From Ctenosaura bakeri (lineage: Eukaryota; Chordata; Lepidosauria; Squamata; Iguanidae): 64,000 nt of DNA. The stretch is taken from NCBI GenBank assembly GCA_948474755.1, contig CAOLHI010001303.1, positions 310,001-374,000 on the forward strand. The letters run 5' to 3'. The notes beneath the pieces are model-generated. The model ran no database searches, was not told the DNA's origin, and worked only from the letters and a program-made list of their open reading frames with translations. The translations under genes and the position numbers were made by a program. Positions 22,726 through 36,700 of this stretch are shown piece after piece (position 1 is the first letter of the stretch; each line of letters begins with the position of its first letter).

Positions 22726-24638
22726 ACTCTGATGTAACAAGAATGGCAAATTTACCATTCATTGCATGTAAATGAAATACACGAAGAAGGAGTTTGTTTC
22801 CACCTATTGGTAAGTGTTTGGAAGCATAAGTAGTTTGCCATGTTGAACAGCAAGTAGCTATTTATATTATTTTACTATATACATTATGTACAGACTTCTC
22901 CCACAAAGAAACTTACAAGTGTGTTCCCAAGTTACAGAAGTATGATCGTTTTAGAGCTGTATGCATTATAAAATATAGGACACTGTTTGCATTTTTACAG
23001 GTCTCATTCTTGGATGACACCTGTCTTGGAAAGAAGTGTGGGAAAGAGTAAGAGTGTGCCATTAATATTTTGGGATGCAAATTATTTGTGTGAGCAATAA
23101 AACTACAGTAAATCAAATGTATCAGGGATAGATTTTTATGCGTCCATTGCTCTGGGTACATAGAATTCAGTTAAAGACACCAAGAAAAATAAGAAAACTG
23201 CAGGGTATTTACTATCATCCAAAATAGTTCTAAACAGTAGGGTGGAGAAATTGCAGCAGGAGCAATATGCAAAAAGGATGCAATGAATGAGATAGAAAGT
23301 ACTGAAGTGGCATATTGAAGGGCCATAAATTTAGGGCTGCCTATTCACACACACAAGATAACATTTAGGGTGATAATATTCCATGGATATAAGGCCTAAA
23401 AGTGTGATGTTCTACTTTGGGCACTTCATTTTAAAAACTACAATGATAAATATGATGTATAGAGAACAGTATTAAAATATAAGGAACTGAAGTAACTGCT
23501 GAAGGTTATAAAGAAAGCCTGGGGAAGCATAACTAAAAATGAGACAAGTAGAAATAGTTTATAGTGTGTTTAGCATATAAAAAAAATATAAATTGAACAG
23601 CCTAAAGACTTTTTTTTTTGTCATGGTTTGGGTGTTGCACAGCTGCACAATGAAAAGAAAACAAAGCAGGTCAGGCTTAAAGGCTTAGTAGAGATACTAC
23701 ACCTGCCTTGTGATGCTGCTGAAAAGCAGCGTCCCTATGCAAGCACCATAAGAGGAAGAAAGGCCAAGCAGAAGATAATGAATCCACTCAGTGCTCCAAA
23801 TGTGGGAAGGAAAATACTCTGAGTACCTTGACACCTGATGTGGTGCAAACAGTCCCTCTGCACCTTAAGAGATGATGGAGGAATCTGTTTGTAGAATGTA
23901 AATCCCCAGCCCCCACCAAAAAAAATAAAAAAAATAAAAAAAATTAAAGCATGATTAAGAAATATAGGGAAAAACTAAACTGTAGAAATTGATTTTTTTT
24001 AAAAAAATAAGCATGAGCAAATGAGCAGTCATGTAGAATGAACAAATATATGGATGGGTGGGTAGATCAGATGAGCTTCAGAGTGAAGCAGATCTTTTGT
24101 CTGTGTTTGTGTGTAAACTTATGACAGAGAGGTCATTAAACAAAAGACTAGTAGGAAACTTTGTCCAAATGTAATTCAGTGCTGTGAGGCTTTTAGAAAA
24201 GAATTCAAACTTCTCCATCAAATAAATATTTTTAAAATACAGACCTGTTTTTGTCTTCCATACATGATTGTATTAGGACGGCTGTGCTGCAATCTATGTT
24301 AAAATAGTTCAGTGTTGCTTAGAAAATGGAACTCTCAAAACTTTTCACCATGCTTATCAACACTTTTGCCATTTCCGAAGCATGTAATGTGAAAACTCCT
24401 TTGGTTCATTACATTTTAAGGCATTTTATATTCCTTCAGAAGGAACCGGTTAATGTGTGTGTGATTTGTTTTTGTTTTGTTTTGAATGAAATATTCAAAA
24501 TCATAGAACGAGTTTAAATTCAGAATGGCAGTAGATCCATGCATAACCACCATCTGCTGCTGCTGTTGTTATTGTTTTCATAAAAAGCACTTGTTAAGTA
24601 GATGATTCTCCAGAGCTTGGCCTATGTGTGAGAATACA

Positions 24639-24736
24639 TCAACACAAGACTGCTTTGAAAATCAAGAAAAGTGTTATTGATATAAAGCTGTACTGACTAT
24701 TTAAAATTGCTGCACCAGACCCTCTTGCATCCATAC
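24639..24736 (-). CDS. CNTN3: CNTN3 last coding exon: GPI-anchor signal and stop
   Basis: Found by searching for the MDARG motif of the CNTN3 tail. The acceptor is TATTTATTGCAG|GT. The 31 codons read [16 protein letters not shown], then a hydrophobic run [10 protein letters not shown], a Lys, and AVLC before TGA. Small residues (RGSGAA) about 10 positions before a hydrophobic C terminus are what GPI transamidase needs, so the anchor site is probably the Ser or Gly there (inference). The tail beyond SMDARGS differs from remembered mammalian CNTN3, as expected for a fast-evolving cleaved signal. The single Lys in the hydrophobic part is slightly unusual. Confidence 0.87.
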
Positions 24737-27700
24737 CTGCAATAAATAGGAAAATCAAAGATCAGTTGAATATCAATTAAAGTATATGGGTTTTCAGTCC
24801 TTAAAAAAACAGACCTTGCCAACCTTATCTGCAACACAGTTATATACATTTAGACTGACTGCATCTCCTTACCAATATCTCATACTGTTTCACTTCAGTT
24901 GTTCCCATAATAGTCTGGGCCTGTTTATGAACTGCTTACAACATTATACATATATTCCGCACTGCACCACCAAGCCCTCTGTGAAATGCAAGTACTGCAT
25001 GTTTTTATCAACCACTGGTGGATTCTCTGGGTTCAAAATCACTTATACAATTTTCATGAGGTTCACACTGGTCAATATACTTATTTGCAGCTAAATTCAA
25101 AATGATCACCTTTGGCCCTTTGCTGCCGCTTGCTTCCAACCCACAATGTTGGACTGTGAAAATGATTCTGCATGACGTCATTGTGATCCTGTTGTCATCC
25201 CGTGGCCACCCGTCACAATTGCAGAGTAAATCTGACAGTTTTTTTCTCATCAACAAACTGCAATTGCGCAGTGCTCCTGTCACCCTCCCGCACTTACTTG
25301 CTGTGCAGAGGGTCAGGAAGCACAATGGCTGCGCTTCCTCCCCCAGTGCAGCCTGGGAAAGTGCTGGGCTATGCTGTGGAAGGGAGGGGTGGAGCCATCG
25401 TGCTTCCTTCCATCCAGCAGGCAGCCAGTTGCAGAGGGGAGCGCTTCTGTTGTGCTCCACCTCCCAGGAGAACCAACCCTTGGATCCCCATGTGATGGTT
25501 TTGGCTACAAGTAAGCTGTGGAAAGGGCCTTTTTCTCTATTAGTAGCTTCCTTTCTAAACAACTAACTTCCCCAACATCACTTTTCTCCTTTTTTGTGTG
25601 CTGCTGTGAATAGAAACAAATGATTTCCACTTCTAATTCTGAAATATTTTTTGAAGATGCTTTTGCAAAATCTTAAAGGCCTTGAATGGACAGGTGACTA
25701 GTAACTTGATACCTGAGCAGTTGCTGTTGTGGTTGTGTGCCTTCAAGTAATTTCTGACTTATGGCAAACCTAAGGTGAATCTATCGTGGGGTTTTCTGGG
25801 GCTCACAGTGTGTGATGTGCCCAAGGTCACCCAGGGGGTTCCATGGCTGTGTGGGTCTGAACTCCAGGGCATCCAATGCTCAAACCAATCTCAATTTCAA
25901 AATTTCACAAGCAACATGAGAAGCATCATATACACTCAAGACCAGACTTGGGCATCTTGTGGTTGCTTTGAACCCATATTTATATTGTACCCTTGAACTT
26001 GTGGAATGATAGCCTTGTTCAGACTTTTGTGGTGGGGAACAGGGACACATTCTGTGGCCCTACCTCTCCATCACATGGAGTTTTCTAATTGTGATTTGAT
26101 CTTTTGCTGTAGTTCTGTAATTGCGACTGGATCTCTTGCTGGAAGAATGAATTACTGTTGCAAGAACTTCTGTCATTTCTGTTAGCTCAGTTGTTTTTAA
26201 GTGCCTAACACTTCACCTGAGTGGCTATCTGAACATACAGGCTCCCATTCTTTTTTATTGCGTAATAACATCCTAGAAAATGGTAGCCCAGTTGCCTGCT
26301 CTTAAGTAATTTCAGGACAAAGAGCCTGACTAATTTGTTCCATTAAGTGAGATCCATATCTTGCACCAACATCAGCTCTAAAGATAATCCACCTTCTCCA
26401 AATGTGTCTTTGTTGGGTTGGGAAGCCCTCCAGTAATGGTACTCAGAAGGCAGACAGGGGTGTTGGGGGAGTGGAAGAAAATTCTTAAAGTTCTACCAGC
26501 AGAATTCCAGCTGTATCTAGTAAACATACTTGCTAGTTTAGGGATTCTGATCTGTTCACTGCTAATGCCATCTCCACCATCAGTTGCTGCTTTCACTTCT
26601 ATAATATAGTCTTCGTTTAAAGGCAGCAGAAGTTCTGCAGATGTCCTGTTTGTGATCAGGACACTGAGCTCGTTTTGGCTGCTAGTCCGGTATAGAACCT
26701 ACAGTATAAAAAGAAAAGTGATTATTTAAGTAGTATTATTTAATCTACTATAATATATTACTGGCATTTCTTAAAAGATAGAAAAACCTTTTAAAAAGTG
26801 ATGGGAAGGGCACCCAGCAAAACTGTACCTAAGTATCTTTGAAAGCACTGAAAATGTAGTACATAAATCAAGCACATTTATTATTGCTTTAATCTAGAAA
26901 GGGAGAATACATTGCAGTTTCTTGATATCTGAGTTTTCTATAAATTATTTTCCTAGTTGGAGTGTGTCTTTGTGTGGATTAAGCAGAGCCAGAGGACACT
27001 AGGTGTGGAAACAAACTGAAAATGTGAGGAAATTATGAGCTATGGTAAGAGAAAATCTCCTTGTAGCAAGTAATCACTCTATCATGAAATTTACATATCT
27101 CTTAGTGCATTTTAAATAATAACACATGCAGCATTCCCCTGCAATAAAGCTCCTTACAGGATACAATTAATCTACAAGTGATTTTGGCATCAGCCAAAGG
27201 GAACTGTAACAGAGGCCATAAAATGTGGGCTATACTAATCCAGATTTTGGCATGAGAACCCTGACAAAATAAAAGTGGAAAATTCAATTTAAATAGAACA
27301 TTCCCACTCTCTGCTACACTCTGCATACTCTAAAACAATATCATTTAATTTACTGATGATTGGAAGAAGACACCTGCACACACTAGACTCCTCTCCTTGA
27401 ATACCTTCTCAGGAAAAAACCACTACTGGGAATGGGGGGCACAACAAGGGAAAGCAGAAAGGTAGAGGTATGAGGTACCAGGTGGGCTCTGGGAAACTGT
27501 CCCTCTTTTGAGCTCTGCTGCCTAAAATATCCCCGATTAGCTGTTTGGCTTAGAATGAAATATCATGGATAATTCAGTCATCTATGTGGCACGCAACAGG
27601 AGGACAGAACTAAGATACACTGATGAAGCAAGGAAAATCATATACATAGCTCCATAATGACCTGTATAGCTAATACTACAAGTTATCATTTCTAAATATT

Positions 27701-30700
27701 AGCTTTTAAAAAAATAACTACATTTTTGCTTCTTGACACAGCTGTATGTCTAAGAGATTTTCCACACTAATTGCTAATACAGTTTAAACAAAGGACAATG
27801 TCTTCTCTTTTCCTAAGTCTAACTCAGCGGCTATACTGCTTTGAGCAGGGGTGGGTAACTGCCCCTCCAAATGTTGTTGGACTGCAAATTCCTTCAACTC
27901 CAATGTATCCAATGATAAAAGATTACAGGGATTGTGGTCAAACAACATCTGGAAGACCACAATTTTCTATCCTGGCCTAGAGCATTCAGAGGATAGTTTG
28001 CCATGCCATGAACAGTAGCACAGAATACCAATGGAATATTGCTGCAGTGTGAAAGACAATGTTGGAGATAGCTAGACTGGAAACATTCTGGCTTCAAATT
28101 TCTGCTTAGTTATGAAGTTTAGGAGGTGGCACTGGGTGAGCCACTAGCCTTTGGCAATGTGTCCTGAGTTCATTGAAAGAAGTGTAAGGAATAAACCTGA
28201 ATACTTTAGGTATAAATATAAAGTACACAAAGATTATGCACACATAAACTGATGATGTAATCCAGCAAGGAGCACCAAACCATTTATTGCTTCATCCTAG
28301 CTATCCTTCCTCAGAAATATACTTATTTTCCATCTCATATAGGAAATATACACACTCATTTGCCAAATGCAGATCTTGCTGTAGTCAGAATGGCAACATC
28401 AGAGCCCCACAAGGAAGTGTAAGCAGGCCAGAGGAAAATTCAAACTGTGCAGAAATGCATAAAATCTTGAATAAAGATTGTTCTAATGGCCTACCAAGGA
28501 CTAAGCATGCTTGGAGCATATGGTATGCTGACTGGCTCTTATGGGAAAAATGGAAAACTAAAAAATGTGTGGTATCTTGGATGGCTAGCAGGTTCGCTGA
28601 CTGAAACAGTAAACAAGAACTCACTTGTGGTACTTACTCTTAAATGTGCACTGGATTGCATTTCAGTCATAATAATTTGTTGAAATAAATGTGACTATTC
28701 AAAATAGAAAAGTAATAGCTACACAGGTTCAAGATAGATGTGGATATTCAAATAAATGGCTGATACTTTTGTACAGATGAAAATACACACTGAATACTGA
28801 AAGGAATATACTGAAAGGAACTCTTGTTTATTTGGATTGCTGTATTATGTTTTGAAATGAATTGGTAACAGTTCCTCTGCAATGAACTGTAAAAAAGTTT
28901 AGATACAGATTGGTATCGTTCTGTTGCTGTTCTTATGTGGAACACTGTCTGGGGCACAGCTATGCCAAAAAGCAACAGACAAACAGTAGTGGTAGTAAAA
29001 AGCCAGTATACAATGATGGCCCAAGTACCTTGAAGGCATGAGATCACATCTGAAGTTGGAAGCTAAACAGGATCAGGCCTGGTTAGTATTTGGATGGGGG
29101 AACCATCAACGCATACGAGGTACTGTAGAACGCTGTATTTCAGATGAAGGAAACAGCAATCACCACTCAGTATGCTCCTTGCTTAGGAAAGCCCAATGAA
29201 ACTCATGGGATTGTCATAAAGTAACAGGATACTTCAAGGCACACCCACACACAATGATGAAGAAACTAGAGAGACATATGCTTGTTCAGCATTTTGTGGG
29301 AATGAACTCTCAGAAATACCTATTTTTTATACAACTATTCAGAGTGTTATGAGAATGCTGATTGGAAAAAATGGTGATATTAAAGTCTAAGATAGATTAC
29401 TGTAGGTTAAGGAGAGCTTATGTTTGCTTAGCCTGACACTTTTAAAAATGTGATGCTAAAAGCCAAAAATAAAACACATTTCTGTGACAGTAGTAAAAGA
29501 AACGGTATTTATACAAAATTGGCCATTTCTATCAAGCATTTAAACTCTGTCACCACTGCCTTGCTTGTACTCACCTTATAGCCAATTACTTCTGACTCAT
29601 TTTCCATTGCGTGCACCTGCTCCCAATTCAGCACTACCCTGGAGTCTGTAACATTCCACACAATGTTTCCTGGAGGCTGGCTAGGTGCTTGAAATACATA
29701 ATGAAAACATGATTTTAATTTCCTTGGTGTTAGAGATTTATTATGTGGGAACAAATAATAGTCCAGGTAATTGACTGTCATCACATTTTGGATGTAGAAG
29801 TGTTTTTGCAGAACATCATCATTTGTACACTACATGCAATTCTCCAAATACAGAGAAGCATGTAAATATTACCTTTTCCCCCAAGTGACTGCTGCTGCAG
29901 TCTTAAAACATAGCTACTAGTGAGTGATTCCACTGAACATAGTGGAATTTACACCTGAGTAAACGTGCACATGATTGCACTGTTAGTTCCTTCTATGAAA
30001 CTTAGCCCAAGAAAATACTGCAAATTATGTATAACAGAAGGGTCTTTTCTTTTTTTTTAATTGGTTGTGCCTCCTTATCATTACTATATTACTTACTTCT
30101 CTTACTTACATGGCTGGGAACAAAACACAGCAAACAAGAAAAAACACTTATAGGTTAAACCATGGAACAGTGACATCCAAGAAGTATAATCCAGTGTGTG
30201 AATTTTAAAATAGAAAAATAAAATGAAATTGATACTAAATAAGCTATTATTTGAGTTAGTAATGTGACCTGATTAATCCAGTGAATACATGATGAATTTT
30301 CAGTTAAGATATACACTCAAACACAGAAGAAAAAAAATAATAATCTTAAAGCCTGCCTCTTCTGAAATTTTGACTTCCGTCAAATACTGTTGTCATTATT
30401 CTCACATCCAGTTTTCAGGAAGAAGTCTACATTATTCTTTTCTTTCTTTTGTCTTTCTTTTTCTTTTCTTTTTTTTTTGCAGAAGAAGGAAATCTATCAA
30501 TTGTTCATGGGACACCTTTTTATTTTAAATAAATCTTTTTATTCTTTTTGATGCTATTGTTCCCCATTCACTTTGGCAGCTTTTTTTTTCTTAAAATTCT
30601 TTCATCTCCCTATGTTACTCACTTGAAAATCCTCAAAAATGAGGGGACAAGTAATATACAGTCACCTTAATGCTTTTCAGCTAATTAAATTTGGCTATAT

Positions 30701-33700
30701 CCTTCTGTTACTGAGGGCAAATGATAATTCAGAGAGAAGGTAATACCTCTTGAGTAGGTGAACTATAAGCAGTTTTAAAAGAAATAAATCAGTGTGCAGT
30801 CACTTTTGTCCCTGCAAAAACTTTTCAGAAACTGTTCATTCTTTTTGGCCTAACTCAACTGAGGATTTTCAAGCAAAGTGTTTCTGTAGCAAATCATTAT
30901 CTCCTAAAACAAGATGATAATTATATTAGTACCCACTCAAGTGACAAATGGCTGAAACTTGCTGTTTCAGGCACTGATTTCAAAGCATGTTAATGATCTA
31001 TGCTGTGATTTGTAAAATAAGACGTTCTCCTGGGTAAATGTGTATTGGCTGTTTCCATTGTGAAAACATGTACACAGAAATCTGGAATCAGTGTCCCACA
31101 AATATTGAGGCTAACAATACTTAGCAGACACAATTAACAAAACAGATTACTAGCTCTTATTGAATAAAACCCAAGATATAAGAAATAATTTTCATGGTCT
31201 TACTTACTATCATCATATATATGATCTGACTGAAGTTTAATACTCTGAAATCTTATTAATTTCACCAGGAAACCTTTAGAGAGCCTCACTTTGATCAACT
31301 GCATTCACTCTCTGACTGAAACCAGATGTTGCTTCAGAACTTCTACAACTTCCTCAGCATTACTTAAAAAGAAGTGACAGAACTGGATAGACCACCATAA
31401 TGAGGAGACCGAATCCCCAAAATCTAGATGACCTCATGTAGATGTTAAACAGTATGGGGGATGGAACAGAACCCAAGTATCAACGACTAAAGAGAGGAAA
31501 AATCATGTTCCACCAGCATCATCATACGTAAACACTCATCTAAAATAAATGAGAATGGAAGCACAAAATCATACTACCCGTGTTCTTCCACAATCAAGCA
31601 TCCTGGAAAGATATAACAAATGGGTTCCAAATAAATGGAATTAAATGCTACAGGGAGATTCAGCAGAACCAACAAGGGTATACTCATTCTATTTACTTCC
31701 TAATGCAGTTAATTTGTTCAGCAAACCAAGGCAGAAATCAGTCTGGACATAGCCTGAAAAGGACTTGGATAATGGTATCATCCAAAAGAGCCTGGTGTTG
31801 CCATTACCCATTTCAAAACCTTTATATAAAAAAAAGAGAACTAGAAACTTCTTCGCAATTACCATGGATGGTGGGAAACAGGTAATATTTCTTCAATAAA
31901 GGTATTTCTTGCTTGACTGAAGCCTAGCTGCCTGTCCAGAGGCTGACTTACTGATAATAAGTTTTTCTATCTTTTCCTTTTAAAAAAGGAAATGAAACAA
32001 AATGGAGCAAGGAAGACAGGACCTCCGTGAGCCAAATGAATATCCCTAGCAAAGAAGGACTCTTTATCTCACAGCTTCTTTGTTGAGACTTTCTGATGTC
32101 TTCTCAGGCAGAAGACAAACCAGTGAAGGATACAAGGAACACTTCCCTGGAAGTGAGAAATTATTGATAAGCCTGAATCCTGTCTATCACAGGAAGATTC
32201 TGTCTACCTCAGAAAAAGAGAAAGAAGACTTTCACTTTATGGCTTTTTAATTATTTGGTCAGTGGTCAGGGACTAACAATAAATTGAAAATAAAATAAAA
32301 TTCTAACTAAAACATTAAAAAACAAGTCACTTGTATCGTATCAGTTTTAAGGAGCCCTGGTGGTACAGTGGTTAAATGCCAGTACTGCAAGCCACAAGGT
32401 TGTGAGTTCGATCCTGCCGGGCTCCAAGGTTGACTTCCATCCTTCCGCAGGTCGGTAAAATGAGTACCCAGTTTGTTGGGGGCATGTATAGAAATGTTTC
32501 GAAATACATGCTATTTGTAAGTTGTTCACCGCCTCGATCCATATGGAGAGGCGGGATACAAATTTAAAAATAAGAAACATAGAATCATAGAATTGTAGAG
32601 ACAGAAGAGATTACAATGGCCATCAAGTCAAACCCCCTCCCATGCAGGAACACGCAATCAAAGCATTCCTAACAGGTGGCTGTTCAGGCTCTATTTAAAA
32701 CCAGCCTCTGTTTAAAAAGCTCCAAAGAAGGCAACTCCATGAACAAGGAATGAACTGGATCCAGATCAGAATTTAACTAATTCACAAACTAGCCTAAAAG
32801 CTAAAAAGCTGGCTAAATGTTATTCATTCCAGTAGTCCATTCCAGACCACAACATGTGGATTTCTCATTTAGTGCCAGATCATTACCACTCTACTCTGCT
32901 TTGGTTAGACCCCATCTTGAATACTGTGTCCAGTTCTGGGCGCCCCAATTCAAGAAGGATATTGACAAGCTGGAGCAAGTCCAGAGGAGGGCGACCAAAA
33001 TGGTGAGAGGCCTGGAAGCCATGCCCTATGAGGATAGACTTAGAGAGCTGGGTATGTTTAGTCTGCAGAAGAGGAGGTTAAGAGGGGACATGATAGCCAT
33101 GTTTAAATATTTGAAGGGATGCCACGTAGAGGAAGGAGGGGACTTGTTTTCTGCTGCTCCAGAGACCAGGACAAGGAGCAATGGATTCAAGCTGCAGGAA
33201 AGGAGATTCCACCTGAACCTCAGGAAGAACTTCCTGACCGTCAGGGCTGTCCGGCAGTGGAATCTGTTGCCTCGGAGTGTAGTGGAGTCTCCTTCCTTGG
33301 AGACTTAAGCAGAGGCTTGATGGCCATCTGTCGGGATTGATTTGAGGGTGTTCCTGCATGGCAGGGGGTTGGACTGGATGGCCTGTGTGGTCTCTTCCAA
33401 CTCTGAATTTCTATGATTCTATGATTCTATAGGCTCAAGGGACAACAATTACTTTAATTATTCAACCATGGGTAGGCCACCCTTTTGCATTGTTGGTGTT
33501 ATAATGGCCAACAAAACAAAACAAAAATCCCTGACCTCCAAAATTATTCAAGCAATAAAAACTCTAGGCACACTTTATATAGTAAAGCGATATAAAACAT
33601 GTTTTTGAACTTTAATATTAAGAGAGAAAAATACATATGAAATCACAACTTTCTTTTTCCCCCTTCTTATACCATTTCTGCACTACAGTGTTAAAGTGCT

Positions 33701-36700
33701 GCTATTTCACTATCAACCTCCTATGGAATTCTGGGGTTTGTAGTTTAGGGAAGGGCACTTCGAATTCTCAGCCAAAGAGCTCTTTGGTCTCAGTAAACTA
33801 CAAACCCCAGAATTCCACAGGGCGTTTTAACACTGCAGTGCGGAAATGGCCTTAGTTAAGGATGTGGTGAAAAACACACTTCTCTGTAGCAGCACTTTTA
33901 GAATACTTAGAATATTATTAGAATAATATTATTATCAGATAATAACAATAATCAGATGATGGTGTTAATAATAATAAGCAGTAGCAGCAGCAGCATAGTT
34001 CTATCATGCCTAGGCCCAGAAGATGATGAAGGGGACTCCCTCCGTCCTAACAGCCACTGCTGTGGTCATGGAGAGGGAGAAGAAGAGGCAGTATCTGCTA
34101 GATCTAATCCTCCCTCCTCACTGCCATCTCCCTTTTCCATCATGTCTTATTCACACTGTAAGCCTGAGAATGGGGAACAGTTTTGCTGATCTTCTACTTG
34201 TAAAGTGTACAGTGATGGTGCTATTTAAATAAATGACAACAATGACAACAAAAACAACAACAGAATCATAGAGTTGGAAAGTGTATCAAGGCCCTTCTAG
34301 CCCATTCCCATGCCAGTGCAGGAAATCACCAATAAAGCACCCCGAGAGGCCCTTTCTGCAGTAACCTCCCATCCTGGCAAGGGGACAGGAGAGGAGCAGG
34401 ATCACAACAATGCTTCTGCATGATGTTGTTGTGGTCCCATTCTCTCCCGTCTGCAGGCAGTGCAATTGTGGATTAAATCATTGATGGGTTTTCCCCATCC
34501 CAGAAAGTACCTGGCTGTGCTGTGGAAGGAAGCAGAGTGTCTTTTGCGCTTCCTTCTTCAGGGAGCTGGTCTCGTGCCAAGAGGAGTGCTCTCGTTGCGC
34601 TCCCTTCTCAGCAGAGCAACTGTTGGGATCACCACCAGAGGACTACACAAGAAGGTAGGATGCAGAAAGACCCCAAGTTGGGCATCTAATTTTCCTTAAA
34701 AACCTCCATCACTGACTTCCCTTGATTTATTTCCAGCTTTAAAATATGCCATGTTTGAGCTTATAATTAGGGCAATAGTTAAAAACACAAAGGTCATTGA
34801 AAATGATTTTGCTTTCCCAAATTACCACAGAATAGTAACATAATAACTTAAATAGCCACAAGAGTCATTACAACTGATTTCACTAGGCTTAATTTCCAGG
34901 ATCCTCTTCACCAGTTTCCAAATCTTTATTGAAATTTACATTTTCATCTCGCTACATCACACTGGAAAGTTGCAATTAAGAAATAGTCTCAATTATTACT
35001 GACCCACTGTGAGATAATAAACCATGATGAGAATTATGGAACTCACACTGAATTTGAGAGCACTGGAAATGAAACTTGATTGGCTGACTATCCTCCTGAA
35101 GAGTTTTAATGAAACTGAAATGGAATGTGGAATTTACTGGTATGTATTTCAGAATGCACAGATCATCTGATGGATTGGTTTACCTTTGCTACCTAAAGTA
35201 AAATAATTTTTAGAAGACATATATCTGAGGTCCATATCGAGTTATCCTCCATTTATTTGAATGCATTACTGAGTATCAGAAAACTTGTGAGATCTGCCAC
35301 TCCTGTTATGTCCAGTGAATCTCTGGCTGGTGAAAGTGCATGGGGCAGGACTATAGTTAGTTAGATGATGCCATCACTGATTGCTACCTCAGGATACTTC
35401 TAAGCATCAAAAGAGGAGGCAAACTGCAGACTCCAAAATATGGACTGAGTTATCTGAACTGCCAATTTGAACTTCCTTCTTTATATCTAGGTAAGTATCC
35501 TGGCCTGAAATATATAACTATTTACTTCAGTGCTTGGCTATGGTTAGGTTATCAGTGGAAGCTTTCTCCTCCTTGTTGCTCAGCTAATAGTGTGAAATGG
35601 TTCAGTAGATAATGGGAGTTGATGCCATTTTTGCAAGGGCTTCTGCCATTCCAAGAGCCTTTGGAGAAGCAAACAAGTCTTTCAAAGTTATTCTCCCCTG
35701 ATGTTAGTCAGGGTGAGAACATGATGTAAAAATGGAGGGAGAGAGGAAAAAAATAGCTTTCTCTTCTTTTTCAGGCATCAATATAAATTACATAAATGTA
35801 AGGGTCTGGTGCTTTCCATGGCAGCTGAGGATGATGACATCAGAGAGAAGGGAAGGAGGGAATTTTTTTACTTGGATTTGATTCTGACCAGAAAGGAATT
35901 TGAGGGCTTATCAAATATCTATCTCCTTTTGCAGGGGGCTTTGTGAGCCCTCAGAAGTTTATACCATAGCTGAAACTATTTAGAATCCTACTTAAATGGA
36001 TCTTCCAGTTATCAAGTTCAAACAAGGGCATTTATGGGTGTCTTCAATGACTGCCCCATTACTGTAGATGTTTTTCTTACTCCAGAAGGCCAGTAAAGCT
36101 GCAGCCTGAGACTTTTCATTAAAAGGAATCATAGCAATGTGTCAATTCTTTGTTCTTACAAGAAAGGAAGCAGAGAGACCTGTTCCATCGTGGAACCATA
36201 GTATTATGGGGAGGAAGAATTTTTTATCATTGTGTTCTCAACCCAGCTGGGGGGACCCATGGCTGCTACAAAGGGAAAAGATCCAACTAAAGCAAAGTAA
36301 ATATTTCTTGTGCAAATTGTAGGCATTTACCCAATCTGAATTGGAGCCATAGAATAGATGAAAGAGTCAATTTTTTCTAGGGTATAAAGCATGATTATAA
36401 CTCTTGAAGTTTTTTTTTAAACATAGATGTATGCTACACAATTAAAAGTTACATGTTTTAATCCTGAGTATTCATCCCTAAATATCTATAACAATATAAA
36501 TAAACAAACAATAAGGGGTGTGTATATGTGAAAGAGAGAGAGAGAGAGCCCTGAGGAAGACTCCAATTTCCAAATACCACTATTCTTTCAGTCTAAACCT
36601 GCTTTGTAATGTCAGGATGAAAAAGAAGCATGGGAAAGAAAGTAAAAATCTGGCTAGGAGGGGAAATGTCTTCATTTCCCAAGCTCCGTGGATTGGCTCT

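Larger units (their letters stand above)
22380..24638 (-). other. CNTN3: Probable CNTN3 3' untranslated region
   Basis: About 2.26 kb from the TGA to the first canonical polyadenylation signal I can see on the minus strand. It is AT-rich with A/T runs near 23611-23619 and 23918-23946. It holds a short CAG run about 65 bases after the stop (24553-24566 on the plus strand reads CTGCTGCTGCTG) and an older palindromic repeat at about 22598-22725. The extent is an inference. An earlier non-canonical signal cannot be excluded. Confidence 0.55.
24737..26529 (-). other. CNTN3 intron between FNIII-4 and GPI-signal exon
   Basis: 1,793 bp with GTATGT and TTGCAG ends. It contains the GC-rich element at 25111-25530 and a SINE at 25720-25890. 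Open frames at 25008-25566 on both strands lie in the GC-rich repeat. Confidence 0.7.
26699..29574 (-). other. CNTN3 intron within FNIII-4
   Basis: 2,876 bp. It holds a palindromic repeat at about 27846-27978 and a 5S-derived SINE at 29018-29256. The frames at 28287-28683 are not supported as coding. Confidence 0.7.

Noticed and set aside
24300..24420. An alternative contactin C terminus ending in SSIF and a stop on the minus strand
   Set aside because: Lysine-rich rather than hydrophobic, an in-frame stop lies just upstream, and no acceptor joins it to the previous exon.
25008..25566. Overlapping protein-coding frames on both strands (up to 184 codons)
   Set aside because: They coincide with a GC-rich repeat found four times, frames are not conserved between copies, and all lie inside a CNTN3 intron.
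26378..26529. CNTN3 ending by read-through after IRIPKLAS
   Set aside because: The read-through tail has no hydrophobic GPI signal. The GTATGT donor and the matching acceptor at 24736 restore the conserved SMDARGS end.
29018..29110. A genuine 5S rRNA gene
   Set aside because: The 5S part is diverged, lacks its 3' end and continues into a SINE body and Bov-B-like tail shared with other copies.
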